Shown: positions 53,470 to 64,000 of the stretch, piece after piece
Position numbering within the stretch: position 1 is the stretch's first letter
Layout of the letters: each line of letters begins with the position of its first letter
NCBI GenBank assembly: GCA_027627225.1
Contig: JAPFQT010000166.1
Location: 124,001 to 188,000, forward strand
Direction of reading: 5' to 3'
Origin: Congeria kusceri
Lineage: Eukaryota > Mollusca > Bivalvia > Myida > Dreissenidae
Length of the DNA: 64,000 bases
The notes under the pieces: generated by a model
Seen by the model: only the letters and a program-made list of their open reading frames with translations
What the model was told of the DNA's origin: nothing
The model's database searches: none
Made by a program: the position numbers and the translations under genes

Positions 53470-53880
53470 TGTAATGTAGTAACATGTTATACATGACGTT
53501 ATACGGGATTAAATCTGATGTAATGACATGTAGTAACATGATATACATGACGTTATACGGGATTAAATCTGATGTAATGACATGTAGTAACATGTTATAC
53601 ATGACGTTATACGGGATTAAATCTGATGTAATGTCATGTCGTAACATGATATACAGGACGTTATACTGGATTAAATCTGATGTAATGACATGTAGTAACA
53701 TGTTATACATGACGCTATACGGGATGAAATCTGATGTAATGACTTGTAATAACATGTTATACATGATGTGATGCATGCAATGATAAACAGATAAAAAATG
53801 TAATACAATGTAATATTATACATGATGTGATGCATGCAATGATACAGAGATAAAAAATGTAATAGTGTAATGTTATTCCT
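53470..53880. repeat. 54-bp minisatellite (~5 copies) plus related shorter repeats
   Basis: Units contain 'ATACATGACGTTATACGGGA', 'TTAAATCTGATGTAATG' and 'ACATGTAGTAACATG'. From 53760 a ~60-bp unit with 'ATACATGATGTGATGCATGC' occurs twice. The array begins exactly at the right end of the TTAA MITE. Confidence 0.9.
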
Positions 53881-53940
53881 GATGTTATACTGTGTCATAC
53901 TTAATGTTATACATGATATGTGGTGTGTTATACATGATAT

Positions 53941-54186
53941 GTGGTGCGTCGTGAGAACACCGGTCTTAATGCATGTGCGTAAAGTGTTGTCCCGGTCCGC
54001 ACAGGCTAATCCAGGACGGCACTTTCAGCTTTTATGGTATTTTCTGTTTCAAGAAAGTTTCTTCTAAACATAAATCACTGTAGGTGGAAAGTTCCGTCCT
54101 GGATTAGCCTGTGCGGACTGCACAGGCTAATTCGGGACGACTCTTTACGCACATGCATCAAGTCCGTTTTTCCCACGACGCGCCAC
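53941..54186. mobile_element. Palindromic repeat family, full copy
   Basis: GTGGTGCGTCGTGAGAACAC at left and TTTTCCCACGACGCGCCAC at right. The internal 'GTGCGGACTGCACAGGCTAA' is preserved, but part of the left inner palindrome is deleted ('GTCCCGGTCCGCACAGGC'). Confidence 0.85.
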
Positions 54187-54249
54187 ATATATATATTAGA
54201 TGATGGTTCACTGTTTATGTTGTGGAAGATGTTAAAACACATGATGTAA

Positions 54250-55406
54250 TACTTGGGTAGACATAAGTGTTATACATATTCATTATGCATTTAGTTTGTA
54301 GTGATTTGCGGACGTGTGTCTCAGGTCGTGTTTGACTGGTCAATGAAAGGTCAATAGAAGGTCAATGAAAGGTAAGAGTGTCTCATTCATTATCAATATT
54401 CTTGCTGGTTCCCATCTTCTGAGAATTTCAATGTCTCATTTTGGTTCCCATCATTCTTGTGATATTTCATCTTTTCTTGTATGTTGTATTTAACTCTGCA
54501 CAATAACTTTTCTATTGAAATTGTGATACAAGTTTGATATATTAAAGTAATCAAAACCCTTATTTTGTCTAATGTTTTGATTGTAAAATCTAGTGTTGCA
54601 ATTTGTGACTATAAATATCACTTACAAAAGCTTCTTTTGTTTTAAGAATCATCCTGTTTGTGAAATGGTATTTATGATAACAAATAGAAGTCTATGTGTG
54701 TATAAAACATTTTCAAGAACAAAAATCATTCCATTTCCAATAAAGGATTATATTCAGATGCTGATTTATGACAGTATTGCCAGCTACATTCCATGTCATA
54801 AGAATGATATATGTACAATATTGGTAAAAGAAATCCGAAAATCTTAATGTAAAGTTATATTTTAAGTGAACATTCAAGATGAAGCTTTGCTGGAAATTTT
54901 GTTAAATCGGAAACATACATTTCACTTTTGAATAAAATATTGTTTTGCAAAAGTTTATTATAAATGAAACAATTTAAGACTTAAGTAACTTTAAAAATTT
55001 TATTATGCTTCACTGAATTTAGTGAATTTTCTCTAAAGATCTTGATGAATATGTGTATTTTCATATGTATTGGTAATAAGATTCCCGACTTGAAATGAAA
55101 CATTGCCAGTTTGCAGTATTACATGTATTTCATTGTTAACATGTAGATGAAAGTGTTATTGTGTGGTAGATTTAGTATTTTTCATGGCTAAAATTAAATT
55201 GCGATATTACATTTATTTTATGATGTCACAGCAACTTTGCAGCGGGATTTTCCACAGTTGTCTAACATTGATTAATTTTATTATATTGTGAATGTTAAAA
55301 TTGCGAAGTGATTTTTAAACAACAGATGACTGTGGAAGTCAATTTGTGCCATTGAACGTAAGGTAAACTAAACAAATGTTTCTCATAATTGTGACCATTG
55401 TTTGCA
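54250..55406. other. Non-coding, no recognised gene
   Basis: A short frame at 54593-54847 has no homology I recognise. A small 'AGGTCAATGAAAGGTCAATA' duplication sits at 54340-54375. Otherwise nothing. Confidence 0.4.
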
Positions 55407-55627
55407 CCCTAATTTATGCCATGTGTACGCTTGAGTAGAACACTCTAATGTATGCCATGTGTACGCTTGAGTAGAACACTCTAATGTATGCCATGTGTAC
55501 GCTTGAGTATAACACTCTAATGTATGCCATGTGTACGCTTGAGTAGAACACTCTAATGTATGCCATGTGTACGCTTGAGTAGAACACTCTAATGTATGCC
55601 ATGTGTACGCTTGAGTATAACACTCCA
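55407..55627. repeat. 36-bp minisatellite, 6 copies
   Basis: The unit contains 'CTAATGTATGCCATGTGTAC' and 'GCTTGAGTAGAACA'. Because 36 is a multiple of three, open frames run through it on the - strand, and these are artefacts. Confidence 0.95.
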
Positions 55628-55684
55628 ATCGTTGATATTGCCACCTTAATATTACGATGGTCTGTCTGCTTCTTTAACACATGT

Positions 55685-55858
55685 TCGATAGGCCCGTGTA
55701 ATCCGTGTAAGGTGGCGAATTATTATGTTATTGTTTGTAGGAGCTTACTGCATAGTAGACTGTACATGTTAGATAGGCCCGGTGTAATCCGTATAAGGTG
55801 GCGAATTATTATGTTATTGTTTGTAGGAGCTTACTGCAGAGTAGACTGTACATGTTAG
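55685..55858. repeat. Tandem duplication, ~85-bp unit, 2 copies
   Basis: 'GATAGGCCCG.TGTAATCCGT', 'AAGGTGGCGAATTATTATGT' and 'GTAGACTGTACATGTTA' occur twice, about 85 bp apart. Confidence 0.88.
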
Positions 55859-55859
55859 G

Positions 55860-56045
55860 GACTTAAATCAACATGGATATTATTAGGAATAAATCTACAT
55901 GAATAGTATTAGAAATAAATCTGCATGAATATTATTAGAAATAAATATAAATACTTAAATCAACATGAATATTATGAATAAATCTTCATAAATATTATTA
56001 GAAATAAATCTACATGAATATTAGGAACAAAGCTGCATGGATACT
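55860..56045. repeat. ~26-bp degenerate repeats
   Basis: 'AAATAAATCTACATGAATAT' and 'TATTAG' recur about seven times with small length changes. Confidence 0.75.
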
Positions 56046-56559
56046 ATGAATAAGTTTATGGTCTCACTGTTGAAGGAAATAACATTTTTAAGAGCCGTAT
56101 TTTGTAGTAGTCTTAACATGTTATTCTGTTTACATTTATGTTGAGAATGACTTACTCAAGTTACATGTTATATTTTAAATAAGGTGTATGTTATGTTTAA
56201 ACGTGCATGTTATGTTTAAACGTGCTACTGATGTATTGAGCATATTACATCAGTTGTTATATTGCAATGAACTTTCATATGCATTTATCAATTGTAAAGG
56301 AAAATGTTATGAAAATGAGCGTCGTCGTGTTTTTATTTATTAATATTATTGTACATAACATCATTTGCTAAGCCGATGTTTTTATTTGATTTATTATACT
56401 AGATTTTGTTTGAAATAAATTATGAAGAACAAATGTGCTTATCGTTATGCATTTACTGAATTTCTGAATCTATTCGAGACAAGAGATCACTTTATCTTAG
56501 AACGAGCGAGAAAAGACGCGATCGCCGTCAGTTTGTGATTTTACTAGCGCACATTTAAC

Positions 56560-57932
56560 GGGACCTTTTCACATATTGATGAATTGATAATTTCCAAAGT
56601 TTTTGTCACAGATTCCAAACATAAAAGAAGGCTGTACATACAGGATCAACATAGCACTACTGACGTATACATATCGAGGGTTTGTCGTGAAACTATTGTA
56701 TCTGATATTAATAAACTATTAATTGAAGAAGGCAGATTTAGAAATATATCTAGAAATGAAAGAATTTGTACTAAGTGTAATATGAATGTCATTGAAAACG
56801 AATATCACTTTTTATTAGTATGTCCATATTATAGAGATCTAAGAAATCAATACTTCCCTAAATATTATCAAAGGTGGCCCTCCTTGTCAAAATTTAAAAT
56901 TTTATTATCAACCAAGAATTCAAAGACTATCATTAACCTCGGAAAATTTATCCGCCTAGCATTTGAGTCACGAAATAATAATGCGTAATATAATGCGTCT
57001 AATAGTAACACTTATTATTCCAGTAAATGGTTATACATTGTGATTGTTGTGAAAATTATAAATTGTTTAATAAGATCACGAATTTGTACCGTTATTTTGT
57101 CCATAATATTGTGTTTTACAGCTGAATCATAAGGTCTATACTTTACTGCCATTCTTCTAATTGAATTGTCAGATTTGAAAATATTACATATATATTGTGA
57201 TTTTGGACATTTTAATATTTGTTCTCTTTAGATTACAGTATTAAAAAGTTATTACATTATTATTACTAAACTTTGGGTAAGTTGTGAAAATATATTTCCT
57301 TCCAGATCACCTATAATTTCGTTTCGTATAGATGATCCTCAGGGAGGGATTTTCGAACTAAGTCTTACTTTTTATTTCATTAGTAAATTATTAATTTATT
57401 ATCAATTCTAAGTACCTATCCTTCAAGATTATCTATCCATTAATTTAGGTAATCTACCAGAGGGATATGTACCCTAAATTAATTTTAAAAAAAAAATTAA
57501 AAAAAAAATATAAAAAAAAAAAATAAATAAGAAAATTAAATAATAAAAAATATAAAAATAATATAAATAAACTTTTTTGTTGTTGTTGTTGTCAGTACGA
57601 TTTTTAAATGTAGTTTAGCGTGTAAGTAGTTTCAGTATAGAGTTTCCATTAAAAACATTGAACAATTACTTTTTATCATTTTAGAATAACATATGATTAC
57701 TTCTGAAAAACTGACTTTGCCATACAGAACACCGATTATTGACAACTGAGTGACACGAGTGTATTACCTACCTAATTTGTTTGGAATATTATTTATGAGT
57801 TTCTCATATCCGCTTTGTAACATACTTTTCATCTTGATTTACACTGTTATTATGTTCATCATGTTCTTTCTTGATTGTTTTGGTTATGTACAATAGTATA
57901 TACCAATAAAGTTGACTTGACTTGACTTGATA
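56560..57932 (+). mobile_element. LINE 3' remnant with (TTGAC)n tail
   Basis: The frame at 56584-56988 encodes the extreme C-terminus of an APE-type LINE ORF2, with the Cys/His motif 'RICTKCNMNVIENEYHFLL.CPYY'. An AT-rich 3' UTR follows, with a homopolymer-rich patch at ~57486-57560. The end is CAATAAAGTTGACTTGACTTG, a short tandem tail. Endonuclease and RT are absent, so this is a 5'-truncated dead copy. Confidence 0.82.
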
Positions 57933-57989
57933 TAGACATGTTAAGCAGATACAATAGTTTCACGCTCAACCCTCGATATATTGAAAACA

Positions 57990-58665
57990 AGTGGTGTCAT
58001 TATAATGTCACTTATGCTCCCAAATCCTTTGTCAAAAACGAACACAGAACAATGGGGATTACTTTCGCTGGTGGATAAGTTGATAGTAAGTTTCTAGGTT
58101 TTCATTAAATACTTTTGATAATATTCAAGCTAGTAGACTTGATGAAAAACTTGATTTAAGTTCAATAATGGCATAAATCTATCAAAGCACATCATATAGT
58201 TAAGGGGTTGCTATCCCTGGTGGCGACGTTGATAGTAAAGAACTATTTTTAAGTTTAAATTTAATACCTTGGATACTATTCAAGGTATTAGACTTTATGG
58301 AAAGTAACCAAAATTATTCAGTAAAATAAGGGCATAAACGTGCCAAAACACAAATGAGAGTTATAGGGGTTCCTTTCCATGGTGGAGACATACTCTTGGA
58401 CTTTATGAACAACTGTCACAAAACATTTAAGTTTAAAAAAGGGACATTCATCTGTCAACAACAAACACAGTTATGAGGGTTGCTTTTCTGGATGAGATGT
58501 TGATAGTAAAGAAATACCTTAAGTTTCAAGTAAAAGCCTTAGATAGCATTCAAAATATTGGACTTTATAGCAAAAACACGTTAAACACCGGACGGACTAA
58601 CGGACAGATATACGGAAGGACGGTTGGATTCATTATGCCTACCTTCGGGGGCATAACGTTTCATT
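57990..58665. repeat. Degenerate ~120-bp tandem repeat, ~4 units
   Basis: Units share 'GGTGG.GACGTTGATAGTAA', 'AGTTTAAATTTAATACCTTG' and 'TAGACTT.ATG.AAA' phrases. It ends with 'CGGACGGACTAACGGACAGA' and 'CATTATGCCTACCTTCGG', a terminal motif I associate with bivalve interspersed repeats. Confidence 0.6.
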
Positions 58666-58810
58666 GAGGAGTAATCATCAGTTGAAATGCACAAATGTAT
58701 TAAGCGTTTGTAACGAACGAATATTTTGGAGTGCTTCTGATGTTTTCTTCAAAATTGTGAAAGCACGTGAATCACTTTAAACCTACACGGACATGTCTAT
58801 ACACTGTAAA

Positions 58811-58885
58811 CAAGATTGGCCGAGTGGTTACACGCTTCAGACTTTTGATCCGGAAGTCGTAGGTTCGATCCCCAGTGGCGGCACA
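58811..58885 (+). tRNA. tRNA-like sequence (pseudogene or SINE head)
   Basis: 'TTGGCCGAGTGGTTACACGC' matches a Leu/Ser-type A box/D arm, and 'GTAGGTTCGATCCCCAG' a B box/T arm, followed by TTTTT at ~58889. The anticodon arm is imperfect (loop CTTTTGA, with an A-C mismatch in the stem). The 5' and 3' ends do not pair as a 7-bp acceptor stem. Pol III transcription is possible, but I do not consider it a functional tRNA gene. Confidence 0.35.
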
Positions 58886-58889
58886 ATGT

Positions 58890-60820
58890 TTTTAAAGGCT
58901 TGTCTCGTTATAATACTTGTGTTCTTAAGTTTAGATGCTTAGTTTTTCCAAATGATACCTTTAATGGCATTGTTTTAAATCTGTGAATACGCCTCTTTAA
59001 GCACATTCAGTTTACTGAGCAATTTCTGCGACTTGACAAGGGCCATATACACCAAGCACCTTAGGAAAGCCTTCATTCGTATTAAATTGAAAATATTCAC
59101 GGTAAACATTTTTTGAAACAGGAATACATACTATAGGCGGAGGATGAGTTAAAAAATTGAGCGATGAGATTAAAGTGAGATTGAGCGTGGACATTTTGCC
59201 ACATTCTCAAAATAGGCGGACCGCACCAAAGTTCATTTCTCGTCATAAAAAATGTTTGTCAATCCTCATGCTTTGCTCATTTTTCTGAAGATTTTTTTTT
59301 CGAGCGATTGTCGTTAGTTAAGATTTTTGGTTAAGTTTTTTTTCCGAGTCCATTTCTCAAAAACAATCAAAGGTTTCCATTTGAAACTTTCAATACTTTT
59401 TATACTTGTTTACTATCAAATGGCTAATCCATTACAAAAAGGTAGCCCTGTGATTTGTATTTCCAGATTTATTTGTCCATGGTTGGACTTACATCTTAGA
59501 ATATGTTTTTCAATTATTTTGGTAAATATATAAATGTCTGAATAACTTTCAAATACATTAAATTGAAACTCAAGATACTTGTTTATGGTGCTGACCCAAT
59601 TTTGCAGACAATAGGAGGTATCTTTTTCAAAGGGATTTGTTGGGAGTCATTACCCATTTTTTCAAATTACAATTTTCGCTTTAGGCCAATTTTGCAATAC
59701 CCACATGAGGAATTGACTTGAACATCAAAGTACTTGATCACAGTGATGAACTTATTATGTACATAAGAGCAGGTCACTTTATTAATGATTTTGTTTGTGT
59801 AATTGCCCTTTGTGTCAACTTCGAAATTTTGCTAAAGGTCAAATTAAACAATATCTTTTGGAAGTATTGACGTGGTATCCAAAATGCTTGACCACAGTTA
59901 TGAACCCATTCTGTAGACAAGATGAGGTAACATTTTTTTCAAATTAGAATTTTCGCGGTCAAATGTATCAATAACTATTAAAGGTAAGAAACATGCGTAT
60001 ATCAATTCTTTATTTATCATATGTGCATACAGTGTAATGAAAGTGCAGTCACATTAATCTGAACATGATCGTCAGATGCTAATTCATGCAATACTAATAT
60101 ATACAACGTGCTGAGTTGTGTGATTGCTAATGAAACATTGAATACAAAAGTCAACCGATATAGTTTTTGAGAACTAAACTCTTAACAAAAAGTATTTGAA
60201 TTCGAAAGTAGTCATTGATTTGACACGCATTTCGACTTTTAACTCGCGCATATTTGAAAAATATTTCGTTCTTGATCATGAAATTTTCTGTGCCAACTCT
60301 TTATGGCCTCTGAAATCCATATGTACCGGTAACATGAAGTATTTAGATAATTAAACAACTACATTCACCAACCAAGGTTTATATACCCATTGTTTTTATT
60401 ATATCGATTGCGGTGAACATGGGCACATTCGCTGACAAGAAGCCGGTACTACCGCGTGTTTTATGGACTCGTTTAAATCTACAAGCCCTGGACCTTTATA
60501 TTAAGTATGTATCATTATCTTATACATGTAGTCCTTTGCCAAAATATTAACATGCCAAAAAACTAGATGACGCCCAGTGGCTTAATATATCGACGTGTTT
60601 TAAGTTGAAACAAACTTTAAAAATATGCTTGTCTGAAATATCAAAGTCCATGTTCTTATTATTAGGTCTGTAGCGTTGCCTTGAGGTCTGTTACCATAGT
60701 TTTTAATATGATGCCCTTGGGCTAAAAATGACCCAATCCCGGGACTTAATTCTTGTATTGACTTATGTAGGAAAAAACTTCGAATTCCTTCTTGTCTTAA
60801 ATGAATGGAATACAGCTTGG
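58890..60820. other. Non-coding; weak ~180-bp repeats at 59560-59960
   Basis: 'TTTTTTCAAATTA.AATTTTCGC', 'CTTGA.CACAGT.ATGAAC' and 'AGGTCA' phrases recur at intervals of ~180 bp or more between 59560 and 59960. No exon is seen elsewhere. Confidence 0.4.
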
Positions 60821-60821
60821 C

Positions 60822-60966
60822 ATGAAGCATCACCTTATAGCCCTCTTACCAAAAAAAAATGAAGCATCACCTTATAGCCCTCTTACCAATATACGGAAGT
60901 TGCCGCTTGGTATGAAGCATCACCTTATAGCCCTCTTACCAATATACGGAAGTTGCCGCTTGAAGA
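60822..60966. repeat. Short tandem repeat, ~53-bp unit, 3 copies
   Basis: 'ATGAAGCATCACCTTATAGC' and 'CCTCTTACCAATATACGGAA' recur. The first unit has a poly-A run in place of the 'TATACGGAAG' segment. Confidence 0.88.
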
Positions 60967-61616
60967 TAGCCACGGCCCAGGGATTAATATTTTGTACACA
61001 GACTTTCATAGGAACATCCCGAAATTTTATAAAATATTGTATCTTGGCTAAAATTGGTTCGCGCCGGGCCTGACATTTTTTTAATAGACCTTCAATATGG
61101 AAAAAACTTAAAAAAACATTACTGTCAAAAACTACTAGAAAAGACCTAAGCCCTTTATATTTTGTATGAAGCTCTTCCTGATCGTCTTGTTTAAATTTGT
61201 TTAATTGATGCTACTGGTCTAACAAATAGCACTGGGGCCAGAAGAGTTTCTGATCCTTATAGGCCTCGTGTTTATTTCACGAAACAAATTGTTTTGCAAA
61301 ATTGGTTTAGTTTAATTATGTAACAAAACAAATTCTTTTGCAAAATTGGTTAAGTTTAATTATGTAATTCAATGCGTTTTAATTGATTAGGTTACATATA
61401 TACTTATAAATATTAAATTCTTCAAATAATGCATTTGTAGAGCTACTTTTTCTTGTTGTTGAATAATGAAACAACCCTAAAACGCGAAAATCGGCAACAT
61501 GTACCAAAATGCTTCTATCAATAAATACATGTATAGTATACAAGATGAAAAAACAATTACAGTGTATTGTGTTTCCATTGGATTGTTTCTGCGTACTATA
61601 TTTACATAATTTGTCA
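60967..61616. other. Non-coding downstream flank of the Mab-21-like locus
   Basis: Contains a ~50-bp duplication ('TTTTGCAAAATTGGTTTAGT', 61290-61365). No exon recognised. Confidence 0.4.
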
Positions 61617-62950
61617 TTACTGCAACACTCGTTTGAATATTTGGTTCAAATCATTAACGCCATTCCCTTCCACATGCAGTCGCTGATTGATCTCCATTGT
61701 TACATCATTCATACGTCTGTATATTTCCTGCAGAATAAAATCCGTCTCCACGTTCTCATTCATGCATTGGGCTCGTCTCTTTAAGCCCTCTAGCATCAGC
61801 ATCTCCAACTCTGTTCTCATCCTGCAGTACCACAGTAGTGGCTCCGGGTACGCGGTAATGGCCTGTCGTATCTTCTGCAATCTCCGTATTATCCTCGGAC
61901 CTTCGTACATTATGTCCGTGATAGTTGCTAACCAGGTACGCTGCAGCTCATCCTGCAGTCCACAGGCTGCCATCAGATTTCTCTCCGGTATCATAGAGTA
62001 TGGCAGCTGTCTCGTAGATATAGCAGTTCTTAGTTCTTTCAGTCCTTCGTGTAGCCAGTGAAGCAAACTTTTCTCATGAAACAAAGTTTGAGGGTTGTTC
62101 TCCGCTAGCCATAATACTATGTTTTTCAGCGTAAATGATGTTACCTCTTTATGTAGAGGAATCAGGATATCTTTAACTATCATTTTCAAAATAATGTATA
62201 GTTTGGTCTGAGTATCATTAAGATTTTAATTAGTTCGGTTTCCCCTGTATTGAAACAAATTCTCCACTCCACGTGCTTATATTCACTGCCTTTGAAACCA
62301 ACAGGAGACACAAATGCCCCCATGGATACAACTTTCTGAACAATATCCGGTGGTGGCCAATGACGAGGTCTTTAAGCCCATCTCTGCAGGATGCTGGGGC
62401 AGTGACAATGTAGTGCAAACACTTTGTCTTTATGCAAAATGCTGTCTACTGAAGACGGTATTGACGGTCCAGCTCGTTCATGACGCACCTCATCGGCTGA
62501 ATATGTTAATAAATTTGAAAGTTCACTAACAAATAAATCACTGCTTAGGAGAGCGCCTCCACTTCCATCATCGCAGAGGGCATTATGCAGGAATTTCAGA
62601 ATAAGTCCACCTTGGCTCTTGTACATAAGTCTACAGTGTCCTGGATAACTTACCCGCGAATTTAACACAAACACCGTGGTTTCCACTGGAACATTGCTAC
62701 TAGCAATGCCATCTTGCAGGCAGATGACACCTTCTATTACATACATACAGTCTGTATCACTTTCAAAATAGCACGTCAGGCCCTCTGCCTTACTCCCGGT
62801 GAAAATATTTGTTAACAAACCACGATTCAGTGAAGTCGCCAGTCTACCAAATTCTCTGTATGAGTCAGTTCGTTTCTTTCTGATCACCGGACCATAACCC
62901 ATCAACGTCAAGATTCTACATGTCTCTTCAGATGCCTTTTCACACTGAAC
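61617..62950 (-). pseudogene. Mab-21/cGAS-like nucleotidyltransferase, last exon, disrupted
   Basis: On the - strand an acceptor (ACATTTCAG) precedes 62950 and the frame continues through 'FTGSKAEGL' (the GS nucleotide-binding motif) and 'ESDTDCMYV' (metal-binding acidic pair). It then meets an in-frame TAA (complement of 62372-62374) directly after 'CPSILQRWA'. The same frame reads on through 'RHWPPPDIV' and 'HVEWRICFNTGE'. A one-base loss near 62215 shifts it to the frame encoding 'KDILIPLHKEVTS', 'NIVLWLAENNPQTLF' and 'YSMIPERNL'. These are the helical C-terminal domain of Mab-21/cGAS-like proteins. The family includes cyclic-dinucleotide synthases of innate immunity and is expanded in bivalves. 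Upstream exon(s) lie outside or were not recognised. It is a pseudogene unless the two lesions are assembly errors. Confidence 0.85.
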
Positions 62951-64000
62951 CTGAAATGTATTTCAAGTCACTGAAATAATTTTTTTCAAATGAATTTTGC
63001 AATATTGGTGTTTATAAAATGAAACTAATATGAACATAATACATTATATATTATCAATGAATAACTATTTCTTAAGCAATATGATATCATCCGCACAATA
63101 GCATAGTGTACGCTCTTCAATACTTAGTACTAAATGTATATACATTTATAATTTAACATATAAAGTATATTTACAGTTATTTATATATAAATAATTAAAA
63201 GGCTGGCAATTAAAAAATACTATGTCGAGAAAATAAAATAAAAGCAAATAAATGTTGAATGTTTTAAATGGAATGAAAACTTGTGAATGATGTTGGATGT
63301 TTGTTATGTCATTGCTTTAACAAAATAAAAAAACTCATAATTAATAAAATATTTTCGATCTATTAATATTAGCTTGTATTTGACCCGATTGAAAAACGAG
63401 ATTCAACCCACTGTAAAGACCACGCTTATGTGATCACGTAGCCCTTAACTCGCGCAATTTAAAAAATGTCGTTCCCAGGTAATTTTTGCTGCTTCTTATT
63501 ACAGAAAATACAGGATTTTTAACAAAAAAATAAATGCAAAAGGTAACATATGCATACATGTACATAATTCTATTACGCGAAAAAACTGATGCAGCGTATT
63601 GGGTCAGACGATTTTAGTGCTTCGTAGCCTACACAGTCAAAGGTCATACGATTTTCCCTACTACAACTTAAAATTAACAAGAATTACACTGAAGTATCGT
63701 GTTCTAAAAATGTTAAAAAGAAGCATTGATAACAGGTAATAACACTTTCACCAACAAGCTAAAATAGTCGATGGAGCGCATTAATTTATTTGCCCTATTA
63801 CTGTGGCATTCAAGTAAAAAAGATAGTTACTCAAAATTGAAATAAAATGGTAATACATTGACTTTTCTGGAAATTTAATTGTTATCAACCACAAGTGAAA
63901 CATATCGTAGAACAAGAGACATGCAAATTGTTAAAAAATAAAAGGGTAAGAAAAAAAAGGTGATCTATTCGTGGTTTCGATTTAGTGATTCGTTGCCTGC
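62951..64000. other. Upstream intron or flank of the Mab-21-like locus
   Basis: AT-rich. I see no first exon on the - strand and no repeat. Confidence 0.4.

Noticed and set aside
55383..55680. Two frames on the - strand with repeated 'AYTWHTLECSTQ'-like units
   Set aside because: They are translations of the 36-bp minisatellite.

Overview
This is eukaryotic nuclear DNA. It is intron-rich and AT-rich, with multi-exon genes using GT-AG introns and many LINE, SINE and MITE repeats and minisatellites. The protein matches and repeat style point to a bivalve mollusc. A heteroconch such as Dreissena is my best guess, from memory of the palindromic 'CGTCGTGGGAAAA' repeat family, but I could not verify the species.

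The backbone of the window is the 3' part of a class V unconventional myosin gene on the + strand. Eleven coding blocks (10244-12210, 13701-13821, 34613-34690, 36029-36122, 40771-40917, 43981-44132, 45416-45656, 46696-46823, 47384-47541, 48416-48587, 49763-50002) have matching intron phases throughout. Together they read as one 1165-codon frame. The last ten blocks encode the distal coiled coil and the complete cargo-binding globular tail (DIL domain). The first block is a ~2 kb exon with no counterpart that I recognise in vertebrate myosin V. It is acidic, low in complexity and carries five C-x-C-x-x-C motifs. No motor, neck or proximal coiled-coil exons are visible in the 10 kb upstream.

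The most unusual property is in the introns. Many of their minisatellites are amplified copies of this gene's own exon-intron boundaries. Exon-tail plus 5' splice-site copies follow exons 2, 4, 5 and 9. The largest are a 48-bp array of about 60 copies and a 61-bp array of about 37 copies. Copies of 3' splice sites, with their pyrimidine tracts, precede exons 2, 3, 4 and 5. The 48-bp array keeps the reading frame and splice phase for four extra donors.

Intron 2 (about 20.8 kb) holds a nested insertion. A 7.5-kb, 5'-truncated L1/Tx1-like LINE with an intact 1289-codon ORF2 sits inside the reverse-transcriptase frame of another APE-type LINE, flanked by the target duplication AAACTC. The outer LINE itself interrupts a 46-bp satellite.

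Upstream (1-10.2 kb) there is a TAG microsatellite, a LINE relic, a PIF/Harbinger-like MITE, a palindromic repeat and a tRNA-derived SINE. Downstream of the myosin (50-61.6 kb) there is a long presumed 3' UTR, more MITEs and minisatellites, a LINE 3' remnant and a tRNA-like sequence. At the right end, on the - strand, lies a Mab-21/cGAS-like nucleotidyltransferase exon (61617-62950), broken by one nonsense codon and one frameshift.
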